Position numbers and translations under genes: made by a program
Assembly: GCF_902498825.1 (NCBI RefSeq)
Contig: NZ_LR701459.1
Coordinates: 2,152,414 to 2,216,413 of the forward strand
Source: Rhizobium sp. EC-SD404
GTDB taxonomy: Bacteria > Pseudomonadota > Alphaproteobacteria > Rhizobiales > Rhizobiaceae
Reading direction: 5' to 3'
DNA length: 64,000 nucleotides
Notes under the pieces: generated by a model
Seen by the model: only the letters and a program-made list of their open reading frames with translations
Database searches by the model: none
What the model was told of the DNA's origin: nothing
Part shown: positions 40,150 through 51,648 of the stretch, piece by piece
How the letters are laid out: the number at the start of each line of letters is the position of its first letter
How positions within the stretch are numbered: position 1 is the stretch's first letter

Positions 40150-40722
40150 ATGCAGACCGTCTTGATCGTCATCCATCTCATGATCGTGCTCGCGCTGGTC
40201 GCGGTCGTGCTTCTCCAGCGTTCCGAAGGGGGCGGCCTGGGGATCGGCGGCGGTGGCGGCAACATGATGGCGTCGCGGTCGTCGGGCAATGCGCTGACGC
40301 GGATCACCGGCATCCTGGCGCTCGCCTTCTTCGTCACTTCGCTGACGCTCGGCATCCTCGCCCGTTACGAGCAGGGTCCCTCGAGCATCCTCGACCGAAT
40401 CGAAGGTCAGACGGAAGGCACCGGCGCGGGCATCCTGGACCAATTGGGCGGCCCGGCTCCTGAAACTGAAACCGCGCCGGATGGCGAGAGCGATATCCCG
40501 TCCTTGCCATCGAGCGAGCCCGCACCGCAGACCGACGTGCCCGCAGCGGATGCGCCGGTTGACGAAGCACCGTCGTCCGATGCGCCGGATGTTGACGCAC
40601 CTGCCGCGGTCGACGACGCGCCCACAAAAGGCGAAGACGCCCCGGCTGCGCCGTCAGACACCGACGCTGCGCCAGCCGCAGAAGACGCACCGGCACCGAA
40701 TTCGGTCCCGACCGGCCAGTAA
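40150..40722 (+). CDS. secG: Preprotein translocase subunit SecG with long acidic tail
   Basis: A 190-residue SecG. The first 80 residues are the normal two-helix subunit (LIVIHLMIVLALVAVVLLQ, GGGLGIGGGGGNMM with the family Gly stretch, ITGILALAFFVTSLTLGIL). About 110 residues follow that are rich in Asp, Ala, Pro and Glu, much longer than E. coli SecG (110 residues in all). It stabilises SecYE during export. AGGA precedes the ATG at 40150; the gene ends at a strong terminator. Confidence 0.94.
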   Translation: MQTVLIVIHLMIVLALVAVVLLQRSEGGGLGIGGGGGNMMASRSSGNALTRITGILALAFFVTSLTLGILARYEQGPSSILDRIEGQTEGTGAGILDQLGGPAPETETAPDGESDIPSLPSSEPAPQTDVPAADAPVDEAPSSDAPDVDAPAAVDDAPTKGEDAPAAPSDTDAAPAAEDAPAPNSVPTGQ

Positions 40723-40742
40723 GAACGGCCACGATATACAAG

Positions 40743-40774
40743 ATGCGGCGCCCGGTCTGGCGCCGCATTTTTTT
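40743..40774 (+). terminator. Intrinsic terminator after secG
   Basis: A perfect 10-bp stem (40743-40752 with 40759-40768), 6-base loop and a T7 tract immediately after. It separates secG from pyrG. Confidence 0.93.
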
Positions 40775-40865
40775 GTGCGGAATGACGCCTGGAAGAGGCG
40801 GCAGTCCACAGGAATTGGTTCCCGGTCTGCACTTTCGGCTGGTGGAATCGCAGGCGAGAGACTAA

Positions 40866-42506
<1,641 letters not shown>

Positions 42507-42580
42507 GCGAGTGTGGGCGACAGTCAGGCGGGCTGTCTTGACCGTTGCCACGATCGGGTCCGGGCGTTAGAAGCCCGGCC

Positions 42581-43474
42581 ATGAACGCATCCTCGCAGAT
42601 CACCCGTCCGCTCGACCACCTGGTCCTTCCCGTCTCCGATCTCGCAACGGCGCGCAGCCGCTACGAGGCGCTTGGCTTTACGGTCGCGCCGCGCGGCGAG
42701 CACCCGTTCGGCACAGAAAACGCCTGCGTGTTCTTCAAGGGCGGAACGTTTCTCGAGCCTTTGGCCGTCGCCGACCGGGAAGTCTGCGAAGCCGAAGCGC
42801 GTGCTGGAAACGTTTTCGTCGGCCGGGACCAGGCCTACAGGTTCCGCCGCGGACAGGATGGCTTCTCCGCGATCGTGATGGGGAGCGAAGACGCCGATCG
42901 CGACGATGCCGAGTTTACGGAGGCCGGGCTGTCTGCCGGGCGGATGCTCAGCTTCTCGCGCAAGTTCAAGACACCGGCAGGCGAGGAAGGCGAGGCGGCC
43001 TTCAAGCTCTCCTTCGCGGCCGACCCGCGTGCGCCAGACGCGTATTTCTTCACCTGCCAGCGCATCAACGTTCCGGCCGTGGACCGTTCGGCCCTGGAAA
43101 GCCACCTCAACGGTGTCGTGGCCATCCGTGAGGTGATTGCGGTCGAAGAAAACCCATCCGATTTCCAGTACCTGCTTCAGGAAATCGCCGGCACGCGAAA
43201 CGTCGAGGCCCATTCCTTCGGAATTTCGGTCGATGCCACCAACGCCCGTCTTTCCGTGCTGACGCCCGCCGGGCTCGAAGGCTACTTTGGCGCGAAGACG
43301 GAGGGTCGCGAGCGCGGCATCCATCTGACCGCCGTCATCTTCACTGTCGCCGATCTGGCCGCGTGCCAGGCGCATATCTCACGGTCCGGCATCGCGACCC
43401 GCACCTCCGGCAACCGGCTGATCGTCGACCGCGCGGCCGGCCAAGGTGCAATCTTTATCTTCGAGGAGGCGTAA
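42581..43474 (+). CDS. VOC (glyoxalase-fold) family protein
   Basis: A 297-residue protein with paired VOC modules. The first (about residues 10-120) begins RPLDHLVLPVSDLATARSRYEALGFTVAPRGEHPFGT, where the His is a likely metal ligand; the second spans about 150-290. The layout resembles the glyoxalase-like domain family found in dioxygenases and lactoyl-lyase relatives, but the substrate cannot be read. It lies three bases before kdsA, so the two are co-transcribed; I know of no functional link to Kdo synthesis. Confidence 0.82.
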   Translation: MNASSQITRPLDHLVLPVSDLATARSRYEALGFTVAPRGEHPFGTENACVFFKGGTFLEPLAVADREVCEAEARAGNVFVGRDQAYRFRRGQDGFSAIVMGSEDADRDDAEFTEAGLSAGRMLSFSRKFKTPAGEEGEAAFKLSFAADPRAPDAYFFTCQRINVPAVDRSALESHLNGVVAIREVIAVEENPSDFQYLLQEIAGTRNVEAHSFGISVDATNARLSVLTPAGLEGYFGAKTEGRERGIHLTAVIFTVADLAACQAHISRSGIATRTSGNRLIVDRAAGQGAIFIFEEA

Positions 43475-43477
43475 GCC

Positions 43478-44317
43478 ATGGCAAGCCCTGCAAGCATCGT
43501 GAATGCCGGCAATGTCGCATTCGATAATTCGGGCCCGCTCAGCCTGATCGCCGGTCCGTGCCAGATGGAAAGCCGCGACCATGCCTTCGACCTGGCCGGG
43601 CAACTGAAGACGCTCTGTGCGGAGTTGGGGATCGGCCTCGTCTACAAATCCTCGTTCGACAAGGCCAATCGCACATCGATCGGCGGCAAGCGCGGCATCG
43701 GCCTTGAAAAGAGCCTCGAGGTCTTCGCCGACATCAAGCGTGAGTTCGACCTTCCGGTACTGACCGACGTTCACACCGAAGAGCAGTGTGCCGTCGTCGG
43801 AGAAGTGGTGGACATCCTGCAGATCCCGGCGTTTCTCAGCCGCCAGACGGATCTCCTGATCGCCGCCGCCAAGACCGGCCGCGTGGTCAACATCAAGAAG
43901 GGCCAGTTCCTCGCGCCCTGGGACATGAAGAACGTGCTCGCCAAGGTGACCGAGAGCGGCAATCCGAACGTGCTCCTGACAGAGCGCGGCGCTTCCTTCG
44001 GCTACAACACGCTCGTTTCCGACATGCGCTCGCTGCCGATCATGGCCGCGCTCGGCGCGCCGGTCGTGTTCGATGCCACCCACTCCGTCCAGCAGCCTGG
44101 CGGGCAGGGCGGATCAACGGGCGGCCAGCGCGAGTTCGTCGAGACGCTGGCGCGTGCAGCCGTGGCAGTCGGCGTCGCCGGCGTCTTCATCGAAACGCAT
44201 GAGGACCCGGACAATGCCCCGTCGGACGGCCCGAACATGGTGCCGATCAAGGACATGCGGCGTCTTCTCGAGACCTTGATGGCCTTCGATGCCGTTGCCA
44301 AACGGGCACAGCATTAG
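43478..44317 (+). CDS. kdsA: 3-deoxy-8-phosphooctulonate synthase
   Basis: A 279-residue Kdo-8-phosphate synthase, which condenses PEP with arabinose 5-phosphate for lipopolysaccharide core. Motifs: [65 protein letters not shown] and [16 protein letters not shown] clear GAGGAGGCGTAAG ribosome site lies in the end of the VOC gene. The substitution pattern around the metal site suggests it could be either the metal-dependent or independent class; I do not assign it. Confidence 0.96.
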   Translation: MASPASIVNAGNVAFDNSGPLSLIAGPCQMESRDHAFDLAGQLKTLCAELGIGLVYKSSFDKANRTSIGGKRGIGLEKSLEVFADIKREFDLPVLTDVHTEEQCAVVGEVVDILQIPAFLSRQTDLLIAAAKTGRVVNIKKGQFLAPWDMKNVLAKVTESGNPNVLLTERGASFGYNTLVSDMRSLPIMAALGAPVVFDATHSVQQPGGQGGSTGGQREFVETLARAAVAVGVAGVFIETHEDPDNAPSDGPNMVPIKDMRRLLETLMAFDAVAKRAQH

Positions 44318-44370
44318 ACGATCAAAATATTGCCGGGATCATAATCGTTAATTGTGCGTTTCGTGGTCAG

Positions 44371-44407
44371 GTGCCGGCCGGGAACTTCCCATTCCCTTGG
44401 CCGGCGC
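44371..44407 (+). other. GC-rich hairpin before the DUF992 gene
   Basis: GCCGGCC at 44373-44379 pairs with GGCCGGC at 44399-44405, with GGGAA/TTCCC pairing possible inside. It ends 20 bases before the DUF992 start and could be a leader structure or a weak terminator for kdsA. Confidence 0.45.
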
Positions 44408-44427
44408 TTCCCATAAAGGAGACGTCA

Positions 44428-44964
44428 ATGAGAAAAATAATCGCCAGCGCAGTGCTGGGATCTGTCGCGCTCGCAGGCGCCTCGATCGCTCACGCTGCCG
44501 ACATCGCCCCGGTCTACCAGGATGCTCCGGTCGTCTATCAGGATGCCGGTCCGCGTGATGGCGTGCGCGTCGGCTACCTGGATTGCGGTATCGGCAGCGG
44601 CGTGGGCTACGTGCTCGGCTCGGCCAAGTCGGTCGATTGCGTGTTCCGCCCGGCTGCCGGTGCGGCCCCGACAGATGCCTATACCGGCACGATCCGCAAG
44701 CTCGGCGTCGATCTCGGCTTCACCACCAACCAGCGCATGATCTGGGCAGTCGTTGCTCCGACCGCCGGTTATCATCAGGGTTCGCTCGGGGGCCTCTACA
44801 AGGGCCTGACAGCCGAAGCCACGGTCGGCGCCGGTGTCGGCACCAACGTGCTGATCGGTGGAACCGCCGGTTCCGTCCAGCTGCAGACCGTCAGCGTGAC
44901 TGGCCAGCTCGGCCTCAACGTTGCCGCTGCCGGCACGTCGATGACGCTGAACCCGGTCAACTGA
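44428..44964 (+). CDS. DUF992 domain exported protein
   Basis: A 178-residue exported protein. After a signal peptide (IIASAVLGSVALAGASIAHA) a short repeat of VYQDAP units precedes the DUF992 domain: GVRVGYLDCGIGSGVGYVLGSAKSVDCVF with two cysteines, TGTIRKLGVDLGFTTNQRMIWAVV, and a Gly-rich beta-type tail. This family is found in rhizobia-like bacteria and is of unknown function; the composition fits a periplasmic or outer-membrane protein. AAAGGAGA precedes the start. A strong hairpin follows. Confidence 0.9.
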   Translation: MRKIIASAVLGSVALAGASIAHAADIAPVYQDAPVVYQDAGPRDGVRVGYLDCGIGSGVGYVLGSAKSVDCVFRPAAGAAPTDAYTGTIRKLGVDLGFTTNQRMIWAVVAPTAGYHQGSLGGLYKGLTAEATVGAGVGTNVLIGGTAGSVQLQTVSVTGQLGLNVAAAGTSMTLNPVN

Positions 44965-44978
44965 CCAGACAACCAATC

Positions 44979-45007
44979 GGCCTTCGCGAGCATCGTTCGC
45001 GAAGGCC
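44979..45007 (+). terminator. Probable terminator after the DUF992 gene
   Basis: A perfect 11-bp stem (44979-44989 with 44997-45007) and 7-base loop. A T5 run lies 14 bases further on rather than directly after, so termination efficiency is uncertain. Confidence 0.7.
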
Positions 45008-45078
45008 CGCCTCCATTGCCTTTTTCCCCCCATCCATTAAGACGGCGCGCGGACACCCTCCTTTGGTCTTCCCTCTGA

Positions 45079-46365
<1,287 letters not shown>

Positions 46366-46380
46366 CCGCTCATGCAATGC

Positions 46381-46408
46381 TTGAGAGGCGGTGATAACCG
46401 TCTCTTAA
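46381..46408 (+). other. Hairpin downstream of eno
   Basis: A 12-bp imperfect stem with a 4-base loop GATA; ten pairs are Watson-Crick and two are G-T-type. No T tract follows. It may protect the eno mRNA 3' end. Confidence 0.45.
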
Positions 46409-46471
46409 GCATGATCGTGCCAAGACTATGAATGTCGTCAGTTGCCCTGCGGGGCTATGGGTAGCGCGTTC

Positions 46472-46780
46472 ATGTCGACACGACAAAAGAGAAATTCGAA
46501 GCTTTCGCGGTTGGTCATTCCAGCAGTCGCGATCTCGTTCTTCGCCTATTTCGGCTTTCATGCGGTTCACGGTGCCTATGGCCTCAACGCCAAGATGCAC
46601 CTGGAGCACCGTGCCATGGAGCTGCGGGCCGAGTTGAACGAGATGGTCGCCGAACGCGAGGCGCTGGAAAAGCGCGTCGCGCTTCTTGAGAACACGACGC
46701 TTGAGCGTGACATGCTCGACGAACGCGCGCGAGACCTTCTGAACGTCGCCCGGCCGGACGAAATCGTCATCTACCGCTGA
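46472..46780 (+). CDS. FtsB/DivIC-like septum formation initiator
   Basis: A 102-residue bitopic protein: short basic cytoplasmic N-terminus (MSTRQKRNSKLSR), one membrane helix (LVIPAVAISFFAYFGFHAVHG), a coiled coil (HRAMELRAELNEMVAEREALEKRVALLE) and the family tail ERDMLDERARDLLNVARPDEIVIYR. FtsB-like proteins join FtsL and FtsQ in the divisome. Another ATG at 46457 is possible. Placement after eno supports the call. Confidence 0.9.
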   Translation: MSTRQKRNSKLSRLVIPAVAISFFAYFGFHAVHGAYGLNAKMHLEHRAMELRAELNEMVAEREALEKRVALLENTTLERDMLDERARDLLNVARPDEIVIYR

Positions 46781-46804
46781 TCGTCATTCCATTATCCACA
46801 TGCG

Positions 46805-46833
46805 AAAAGGGCGCTCGGTGAGCGCCCTTTTTC
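46805..46833. terminator. Bidirectional intrinsic terminator
   Basis: A perfect 11-bp stem (46806-46816 with 46820-46830), 3-base loop, A4 before and T5 after. It lies between the convergent ftsB-like and lytic transglycosylase genes. Confidence 0.93.
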
Positions 46834-46853
46834 TTGTCGTCTCTGGAATAAGG

Positions 46854-47432
46854 TTACGCGCGCCCGCAGGCGCGCATCTGGTTGGCGTAGGTTTGTGCCA
46901 TCTGTGCAGCACGGTCGGCGCCGCGCAACGCGATCGAGCTGTTGCGCCATGAACCGCGGGAATAGCCGCCGTGACCTGAGTAATAGGCTAGGTAAAGGTT
47001 GCGCATGTCGTTGAGCGCAATGCCATTCCGCTGATGGCTTTGATGGTGGTACCAGGCGACGAACGTCACAGCATCGCCGAAATTCGTTCGCCGTGCAGAC
47101 CAACGTCCGGTCTTTGCCTGATACTCGGCCCAGGTGCCGTCGAGAGCCTGGGAGTAGCCATATGCGGTAGAGGCCCGCTTTCCGGGAATGAAGCCCAGAA
47201 CCATCTTCCTAGGCGGACGGGCGCGGGCTCTGAAGCTCGATTCGGTATTGATGGTCGCCATCAGGATTGGGACGGGAACACCATATTGCCGCTCGGCGGC
47301 TTTTGCCTGTCGATACCAGTTGCCGACGAATCCGTCGCGTTGGTCGAATACGGCACAAACATTGTTCGTTTGCGATGGGGGACTCGCACAGCCGGCAATA
47401 ACCAGCATGGCGATGAGAAGCATGGCACGCAT
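46854..47432 (-). CDS. Lytic transglycosylase-like lipoprotein (SLT fold)
   Basis: A 192-residue protein with lipobox VIAGC after a short signal (MRAMLLIAMLVIAGC), so it is likely lipidated. The mature part has the SLT-type pattern ATINTESSFRARARPP with the candidate catalytic Glu, STAYGYSQALDGTWAEYQ, and NLYLAYYSGHGGYSRGSW. Such enzymes cleave the glycan strands of peptidoglycan. The ATG at 47432 puts the lipobox at a normal distance. The next leftward transcription unit upstream carries the small ORF. Confidence 0.85.
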   Translation of the reverse strand: MRAMLLIAMLVIAGCASPPSQTNNVCAVFDQRDGFVGNWYRQAKAAERQYGVPVPILMATINTESSFRARARPPRKMVLGFIPGKRASTAYGYSQALDGTWAEYQAKTGRWSARRTNFGDAVTFVAWYHHQSHQRNGIALNDMRNLYLAYYSGHGGYSRGSWRNSSIALRGADRAAQMAQTYANQMRACGRA

Positions 47433-47517
47433 AACAAAAACCTCATGCAATCAAGCACGAGTCATTGCTTAAAATTGTAAGGATCCCGTTAACGATGCCA
47501 CTTGGATGATGTCCTTG

Positions 47518-47604
47518 CTACGACCGGGGACCCGGCCGAGCACGTTTGCGACGGAAATATTCCAGCGCCTTCTTGAAGATGAATGCGTAGATCAGTTTTT
47601 TCAT
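47518..47604 (-). CDS. Possible 28-residue basic small protein
   Basis: An ATG reading frame of 28 codons plus stop. The protein begins MKKLIYAFIFKKALEYF and ends in a basic Arg/Lys/Pro tail (RRKRARPGPRS). A strong ribosome site, GAAGGAG, lies seven bases before the ATG. The N-terminal 17 residues could form an amphipathic or short membrane-associated helix. It sits alone between metC and the transglycosylase gene and is shorter than usual annotation cut-offs. I do not recognise a family; coding status rests on the start context and composition. Confidence 0.5.
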   Translation of the reverse strand: MKKLIYAFIFKKALEYFRRKRARPGPRS

Positions 47605-47705
47605 GTGCCCGCTCCTTCAGCGCTGTGCGTTGTCGCCGCTTAATGCGGAAAGGGCCCGTGCAGTTCCGCTGGGTCAGGCGCATTTGCGGGACTTTTCACG
47701 TTAAA

Positions 47706-48887
47706 TTACACGCTTGCCGCTGCCGCCAGACCTCGCTCGATATCTGCCAGTAGATCTGCAGCGTCTTCCAGGCCGATCTGGAGACGGATGACGGGACCTT
47801 CATTCGGCGCTTTCGCCACGGTCCGGTCTGAAAGATTGGCGACGACGGCCAGGCTCTCATAGCCTCCCCAGGAATAGCCGAGACCAAAGATCTGAAGCGC
47901 ATCAAGAAACGCATGTGCCGTCGCCCTGTGGTGCCGCGCGTCGGGGCAATCGAGCACGATGGAGAAGAGCCCGCTCGCGCCGCAAAAGTCGCGCTTCCAG
48001 AGATCGTGCCCGGGAAAGCTGGGAAGCGCCGGGTGCAGCACGCGCGCGACGCCGGGCTTGCCCTCCAGGCTTTCTGCGAGAGAGAGGGCGGATTTCTGGT
48101 GACGCTCCAGCCGCACGCCCATCGTGCGCAACCCGCGTAGAATGGTGTAGCAATCGTCCGGCGCGGCGCAAACGCCCATGGCGAACTGCGTTTCCTTCAA
48201 CTGCGACCAGCAGCGCTCGTTGGCGGAAACGGTGCCGAGCAGCACGTCGGAATGTCCGCTCGGATACTTGGTCGCGGCGTGGATCGAAATGTCGACGCCG
48301 AAATCGAGAGGACGGAAGAAGAGCGGCGTGGCCCATGTGTTGTCCATCATGACGACAGCGTCGACCGCATGCGCTGCTGTGGCGATCGCCGGAATGTCCT
48401 GCATTTCGAACGTGTTCGAGCCAGGGGATTCCGTGAGAACCACTTTGGTATTTGGCTTCATGACGTTCACGATGTCGGCGCCAAGCGCCGGATCGTAATA
48501 CTCCACTTCGATGCCGAGCCGCTTGAGCATGGAGTCTGCGAAGTGCCGGGTGGGGAAATAGACCGAATCGACGATCAGAACGTGATCGCCCGACGAGAGA
48601 AAGGCGAGGAGCGGAATGCTGACGGCGGCAAGGCCCGACGGAACGAGAATGGTACCGGCAGACCCTTCGAGCTCATCGATCGCCGCGGCGAGTGCATCCG
48701 TCGTCGGCGTTCCCTTGGTGCCGTAGGTGTATTGCTGGTCGCGGCGCTCCATACGATCGGCCGTCGGGAAAAGCACGGTCGACGCGCGCACCACCGGAGG
48801 ATTGACGAAACCGAAGAAGTCCTTCGGGTCATTGCCCATGTGCGCGAGACGGGTGTTGATGCCGTGGCTTTTGTCGTTTGTTGTCAC
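47706..48887 (-). CDS. metC: Cystathionine beta-lyase / trans-sulfuration PLP enzyme
   Basis: A 393-residue Cys/Met metabolism PLP enzyme. It shows NPPVVRASTVLFP, YTYGTKGTPTTDALAAAIDELEG, PSGLAAVSIPLLAFL, DNTWATPLFFRPLDFGVDISIHAATKYPSGHSDVLLG with the Schiff-base Lys, and RLQIGLEDAADLLADIE. It most likely cleaves cystathionine to homocysteine in methionine synthesis; cystathionine gamma-synthase activity cannot be excluded. I chose the GTG at 48887, with AGGGA seven bases upstream, over an ATG 32 codons earlier with no homologous leader. The promoter region carries a direct repeat. Confidence 0.92.
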   Translation of the reverse strand: MTTNDKSHGINTRLAHMGNDPKDFFGFVNPPVVRASTVLFPTADRMERRDQQYTYGTKGTPTTDALAAAIDELEGSAGTILVPSGLAAVSIPLLAFLSSGDHVLIVDSVYFPTRHFADSMLKRLGIEVEYYDPALGADIVNVMKPNTKVVLTESPGSNTFEMQDIPAIATAAHAVDAVVMMDNTWATPLFFRPLDFGVDISIHAATKYPSGHSDVLLGTVSANERCWSQLKETQFAMGVCAAPDDCYTILRGLRTMGVRLERHQKSALSLAESLEGKPGVARVLHPALPSFPGHDLWKRDFCGASGLFSIVLDCPDARHHRATAHAFLDALQIFGLGYSWGGYESLAVVANLSDRTVAKAPNEGPVIRLQIGLEDAADLLADIERGLAAAASV

Positions 48888-49186
48888 GTCTTTATCCCTG
48901 TTGCCGCTTTGCCTGCCTAAATCGGGCGCCACACTATTCAGGACGTACGCGAAAACCAATGGCCAAGTCGCGTTTGCACACATTCAGGCGTGCTGCCCCT
49001 AAATCAGGCGCCTAAAGAAAATCACTGCCTCCTATTTCTGCACATCGGGTCTTGACCCCTCCGCTGTTTCGGAATGTGATGGGATACCCATTTTCGATCT
49101 GTGGCTGGGGTTGGCGATCAAAGCGCTTCGAATGGCCTTCAGAGGGAAGTGGGGAGTGCAGAGGGCAACAATCAAAAGGTATAACG
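48888..49186. promoter_or_regulatory. Divergent metC / aapJ promoter region with direct repeats
   Basis: A 15-base motif, CCTAAATCRGGCGCC, occurs at 48916-48930 and again at 48998-49012 with one mismatch, 82 bases apart. The copies lie about 29-43 and 111-125 bases before the metC start. A weak sigma-70-like site for aapJ is possible (TTGACC at 49052-49057, TGTGAT at 49075-49080). No gene is recognised here. Confidence 0.45.
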
Positions 49187-50206
49187 ATGACAAAGATCAT
49201 TCTGTCGGCCGTGGCTGGTGCTGCCGCCCTGACGATCGGCGCGCATGCGGCTTCGGCACAGACGCTGGAGGCCGTGCAAGAGAAGGGCTATATCCAGTGC
49301 GGCGTTTCCACTGGCCTGGCAGGCTTCTCGAACACCGACGATGCTGGCGAATGGACCGGCCTCGACGTCGACTTCTGCCGCGCCATGGCTGCTGCGGTCT
49401 TCGACGATCCGGCCGCAGTTCGCTTCTCGCCGCTTTCCGCTGTCGAGCGCTTCACGGCGCTGCAGTCCGGTGAGATCGACGTGCTCTCCCGCAACACGAC
49501 CTGGACCATGAGCCGCGATACGGCACTCGGCCTGAACTTCGTCGGCGTAACGTTCTATGACGGCCAGGGCTTCATGGTGCCTGCCGAACTCAACGTCGAT
49601 TCCGCTCTGCAGCTTTCGGGCGCATCGGTCTGCGTTCAGTCCGGCACGACGACCGAGCTCAACCTTACCGACTATTTCAGCTCCAACAACATGGAATACA
49701 ATCCGGTTGTCTTCGAAGGCCTGGAAGAGGTCAACGCCGCCTACAACGCCGGCCGTTGCGACGTCTACACGACCGACAGCTCGGGCCTCTATGCGATCCG
49801 TCTGACGCTGGACAATCCGGACGACCACGTCGTTCTTCCCGAGCTGATCTCCAAAGAGCCTCTCGGGCCTTCCGTTCGTCGTGGCGACGATCAGTGGTTC
49901 GGCATCGCCAAGTGGGTTTATTACGGCCTGGTCTACGCTGAAGAACTTGGCATCTCTTCGGAAAATCTCGAGGAAATGCTTGCTTCGGAAAACCCGGACA
50001 TCCGCCGTGCACTTGGTGGTGACGGCACGTTCGGCGCCGATATGGGCCTCGAGAACGACTGGCTTGTGAAGGTCATCCGTCACGTAGGCAACTATGGCGA
50101 GATCTTCGAGCGCAACGTGGGTGCTGACTCGCCGCTTCAGATCGAACGTGGTCTGAACGCGCTCTATACGGATGGTGGCATGCAGTACGGCATGCCGATC
50201 CGCTAA
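49187..50206 (+). CDS. aapJ: General L-amino acid ABC transporter, periplasmic binding protein
   Basis: A 339-residue family 3 solute-binding protein. A signal peptide (IILSAVAGAAALTIGAHAASA) is followed by LEAVQEKGYIQCGVSTGLAGFSN, TGLDVDFCRAMAAAVF, AVERFTALQSGEIDVLSRNTTWTMSRD and SVCVQSGTTTELNL, which match AapJ/BztA-type binding proteins. It captures L-amino acids in the periplasm for AapQMP. AAAGGT lies before the ATG at 49187; a longer upstream frame lacks a signal sequence. It is followed by a strong hairpin and then aapQ. Confidence 0.95.
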   Translation: MTKIILSAVAGAAALTIGAHAASAQTLEAVQEKGYIQCGVSTGLAGFSNTDDAGEWTGLDVDFCRAMAAAVFDDPAAVRFSPLSAVERFTALQSGEIDVLSRNTTWTMSRDTALGLNFVGVTFYDGQGFMVPAELNVDSALQLSGASVCVQSGTTTELNLTDYFSSNNMEYNPVVFEGLEEVNAAYNAGRCDVYTTDSSGLYAIRLTLDNPDDHVVLPELISKEPLGPSVRRGDDQWFGIAKWVYYGLVYAEELGISSENLEEMLASENPDIRRALGGDGTFGADMGLENDWLVKVIRHVGNYGEIFERNVGADSPLQIERGLNALYTDGGMQYGMPIR

Positions 50207-50221
50207 GACCGGAACCAAACC

Positions 50222-50255
50222 AGCGGTTCCGCGGTGTCAACGCCGCGGAACCGCT
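50222..50255 (+). terminator. Strong stem-loop between aapJ and aapQ
   Basis: A perfect 13-bp stem (50222-50234 with 50243-50255) and 8-base loop, followed by only TTTC. In binding-protein operons such hairpins usually allow partial read-through and protect the upstream mRNA, giving excess binding protein over permease. Confidence 0.75.
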
Positions 50256-50429
50256 TTCGACATCAGGGCAGGGTTGTGGGTTTGTACAGTCACGTGCAGC
50301 CGACTTCATGTCCTGTGTTTGTATTGGTGGGTCGACCTTTCGACGATCCGGTCGATAAAGTCGTTCCGCTGAAAAGTCGGTCTTCGAACAGGCCTGTTGC
50401 CTCCGGCATGCAACGGGAAGCGAGACACC

Positions 50430-51629
50430 ATGACAGTTTCAACAATTGATTCCAGCGCATCGCAGCCCGCACGCGCATCTCTATTTTACGATCCGGTCAT
50501 CCGCGGGATCGTCTTTCAGGTGCTTCTGGCCCTGTTCATTCTGTATTTGGTCTATTCCGGCGTCACGAATGCTGCCAACAATCTGGCGCGCGCCGGCATC
50601 GCCACCGGGTTCGGCTTTCTCGGTAACCGCGCCGGCTTCGATATCGGCCAGTCGCTCATTCCCTACACGGCGAATTCAACATACCAGCGCGCCTTTTTCG
50701 TCGGCCTGACGAACACGATCTTCGTCGCCGCCATCGGTATCTTCTTTGCGACCATCATCGGGTTCATCGTCGGCATCGCGCGGCTTTCCAAGAACTTCCT
50801 CGTCCGCAAGGTCGCGGAGGTCTATGTGGAGACGCTGCGCAACATCCCGCTGCTGCTGCAGTTGCTCTTCTGGTACAAGGCAGTGCTTTCAGCGCTTCCT
50901 GCGCCGCGCGGGTCCATCGAGATGTTCAACAGCTCGGTTTTCCTGAACAACCGCGGCCTGATACTGCCCCAGTATATTGGGGAGGCAGGCGCTTCGATCT
51001 TTTATGCCTCGATTGCGATCGGCATCGCCGCGGCGATCGTCACCAGCCGCTGGGCCAAACGCCGACAGCTGGCCACTGGCCAGATATTCCCGACCATCCG
51101 GGTGTGTCTCGGCCTGATCATTGGTTTGCCGATCGCAGTGCTTCTGCTCACCGGCGTGCCTTTTACGGCGCAATATCCCGAACTCACCGGCTTCAACTTT
51201 ACGGGCGGCTCCTCGATCCGGCCGGAATTCATGGCGCTGCTCCTTGGCTTGTCGCTTTATACCGCGGCATTCATCGCCGAAATTGTCCGCGCGGGCATCC
51301 TCGCGGTCTCAAAGGGTCAAACCGAGGCTGCGTTCTCGCTCGGCCTGCGTCCCAACACCACGATGCGCCTCGTCATCATTCCGCAGGCACTGCGCGTCAT
51401 CATCCCGCCGCTGACCAGCCAGTATCTCAACCTGACGAAGAACTCGTCGCTGGCCATTGCCGTCGGCTATCCGGATCTCGTGTCCGTGTTCTCCGGAACG
51501 GTGGCGAACCAGACCGGACAGGCGGTGGAAGTCATTTCCATCACCATGATCGTCTATCTGACGCTGTCGCTGCTGACATCGGCATTCATGAACTGGTTCA
51601 ACTCGCGCGTCGCGCTGGTCGAGCGCTGA
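50430..51629 (+). CDS. aapQ: General L-amino acid ABC transporter, permease AapQ
   Basis: A 399-residue HisMQ-type permease with a long extracytoplasmic section. The first helix is [55 protein letters not shown] begins the transport core, and the coupling loop [23 protein letters not shown] contacts AapP. It pairs with AapM in the membrane. The ATG at 50430 is chosen at MTVSTIDSS. Gene order aapJQMP is that of the rhizobial general amino acid permease. Confidence 0.95.
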   Translation: MTVSTIDSSASQPARASLFYDPVIRGIVFQVLLALFILYLVYSGVTNAANNLARAGIATGFGFLGNRAGFDIGQSLIPYTANSTYQRAFFVGLTNTIFVAAIGIFFATIIGFIVGIARLSKNFLVRKVAEVYVETLRNIPLLLQLLFWYKAVLSALPAPRGSIEMFNSSVFLNNRGLILPQYIGEAGASIFYASIAIGIAAAIVTSRWAKRRQLATGQIFPTIRVCLGLIIGLPIAVLLLTGVPFTAQYPELTGFNFTGGSSIRPEFMALLLGLSLYTAAFIAEIVRAGILAVSKGQTEAAFSLGLRPNTTMRLVIIPQALRVIIPPLTSQYLNLTKNSSLAIAVGYPDLVSVFSGTVANQTGQAVEVISITMIVYLTLSLLTSAFMNWFNSRVALVER

Positions 51630-51648
51630 TCGGCGAGGGGAGAATACA

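Noticed and set aside
48888..49186. A SAM riboswitch before metC
   Set aside because: I looked for the conserved SAM-II layout and did not see it; only the direct repeats stand out.
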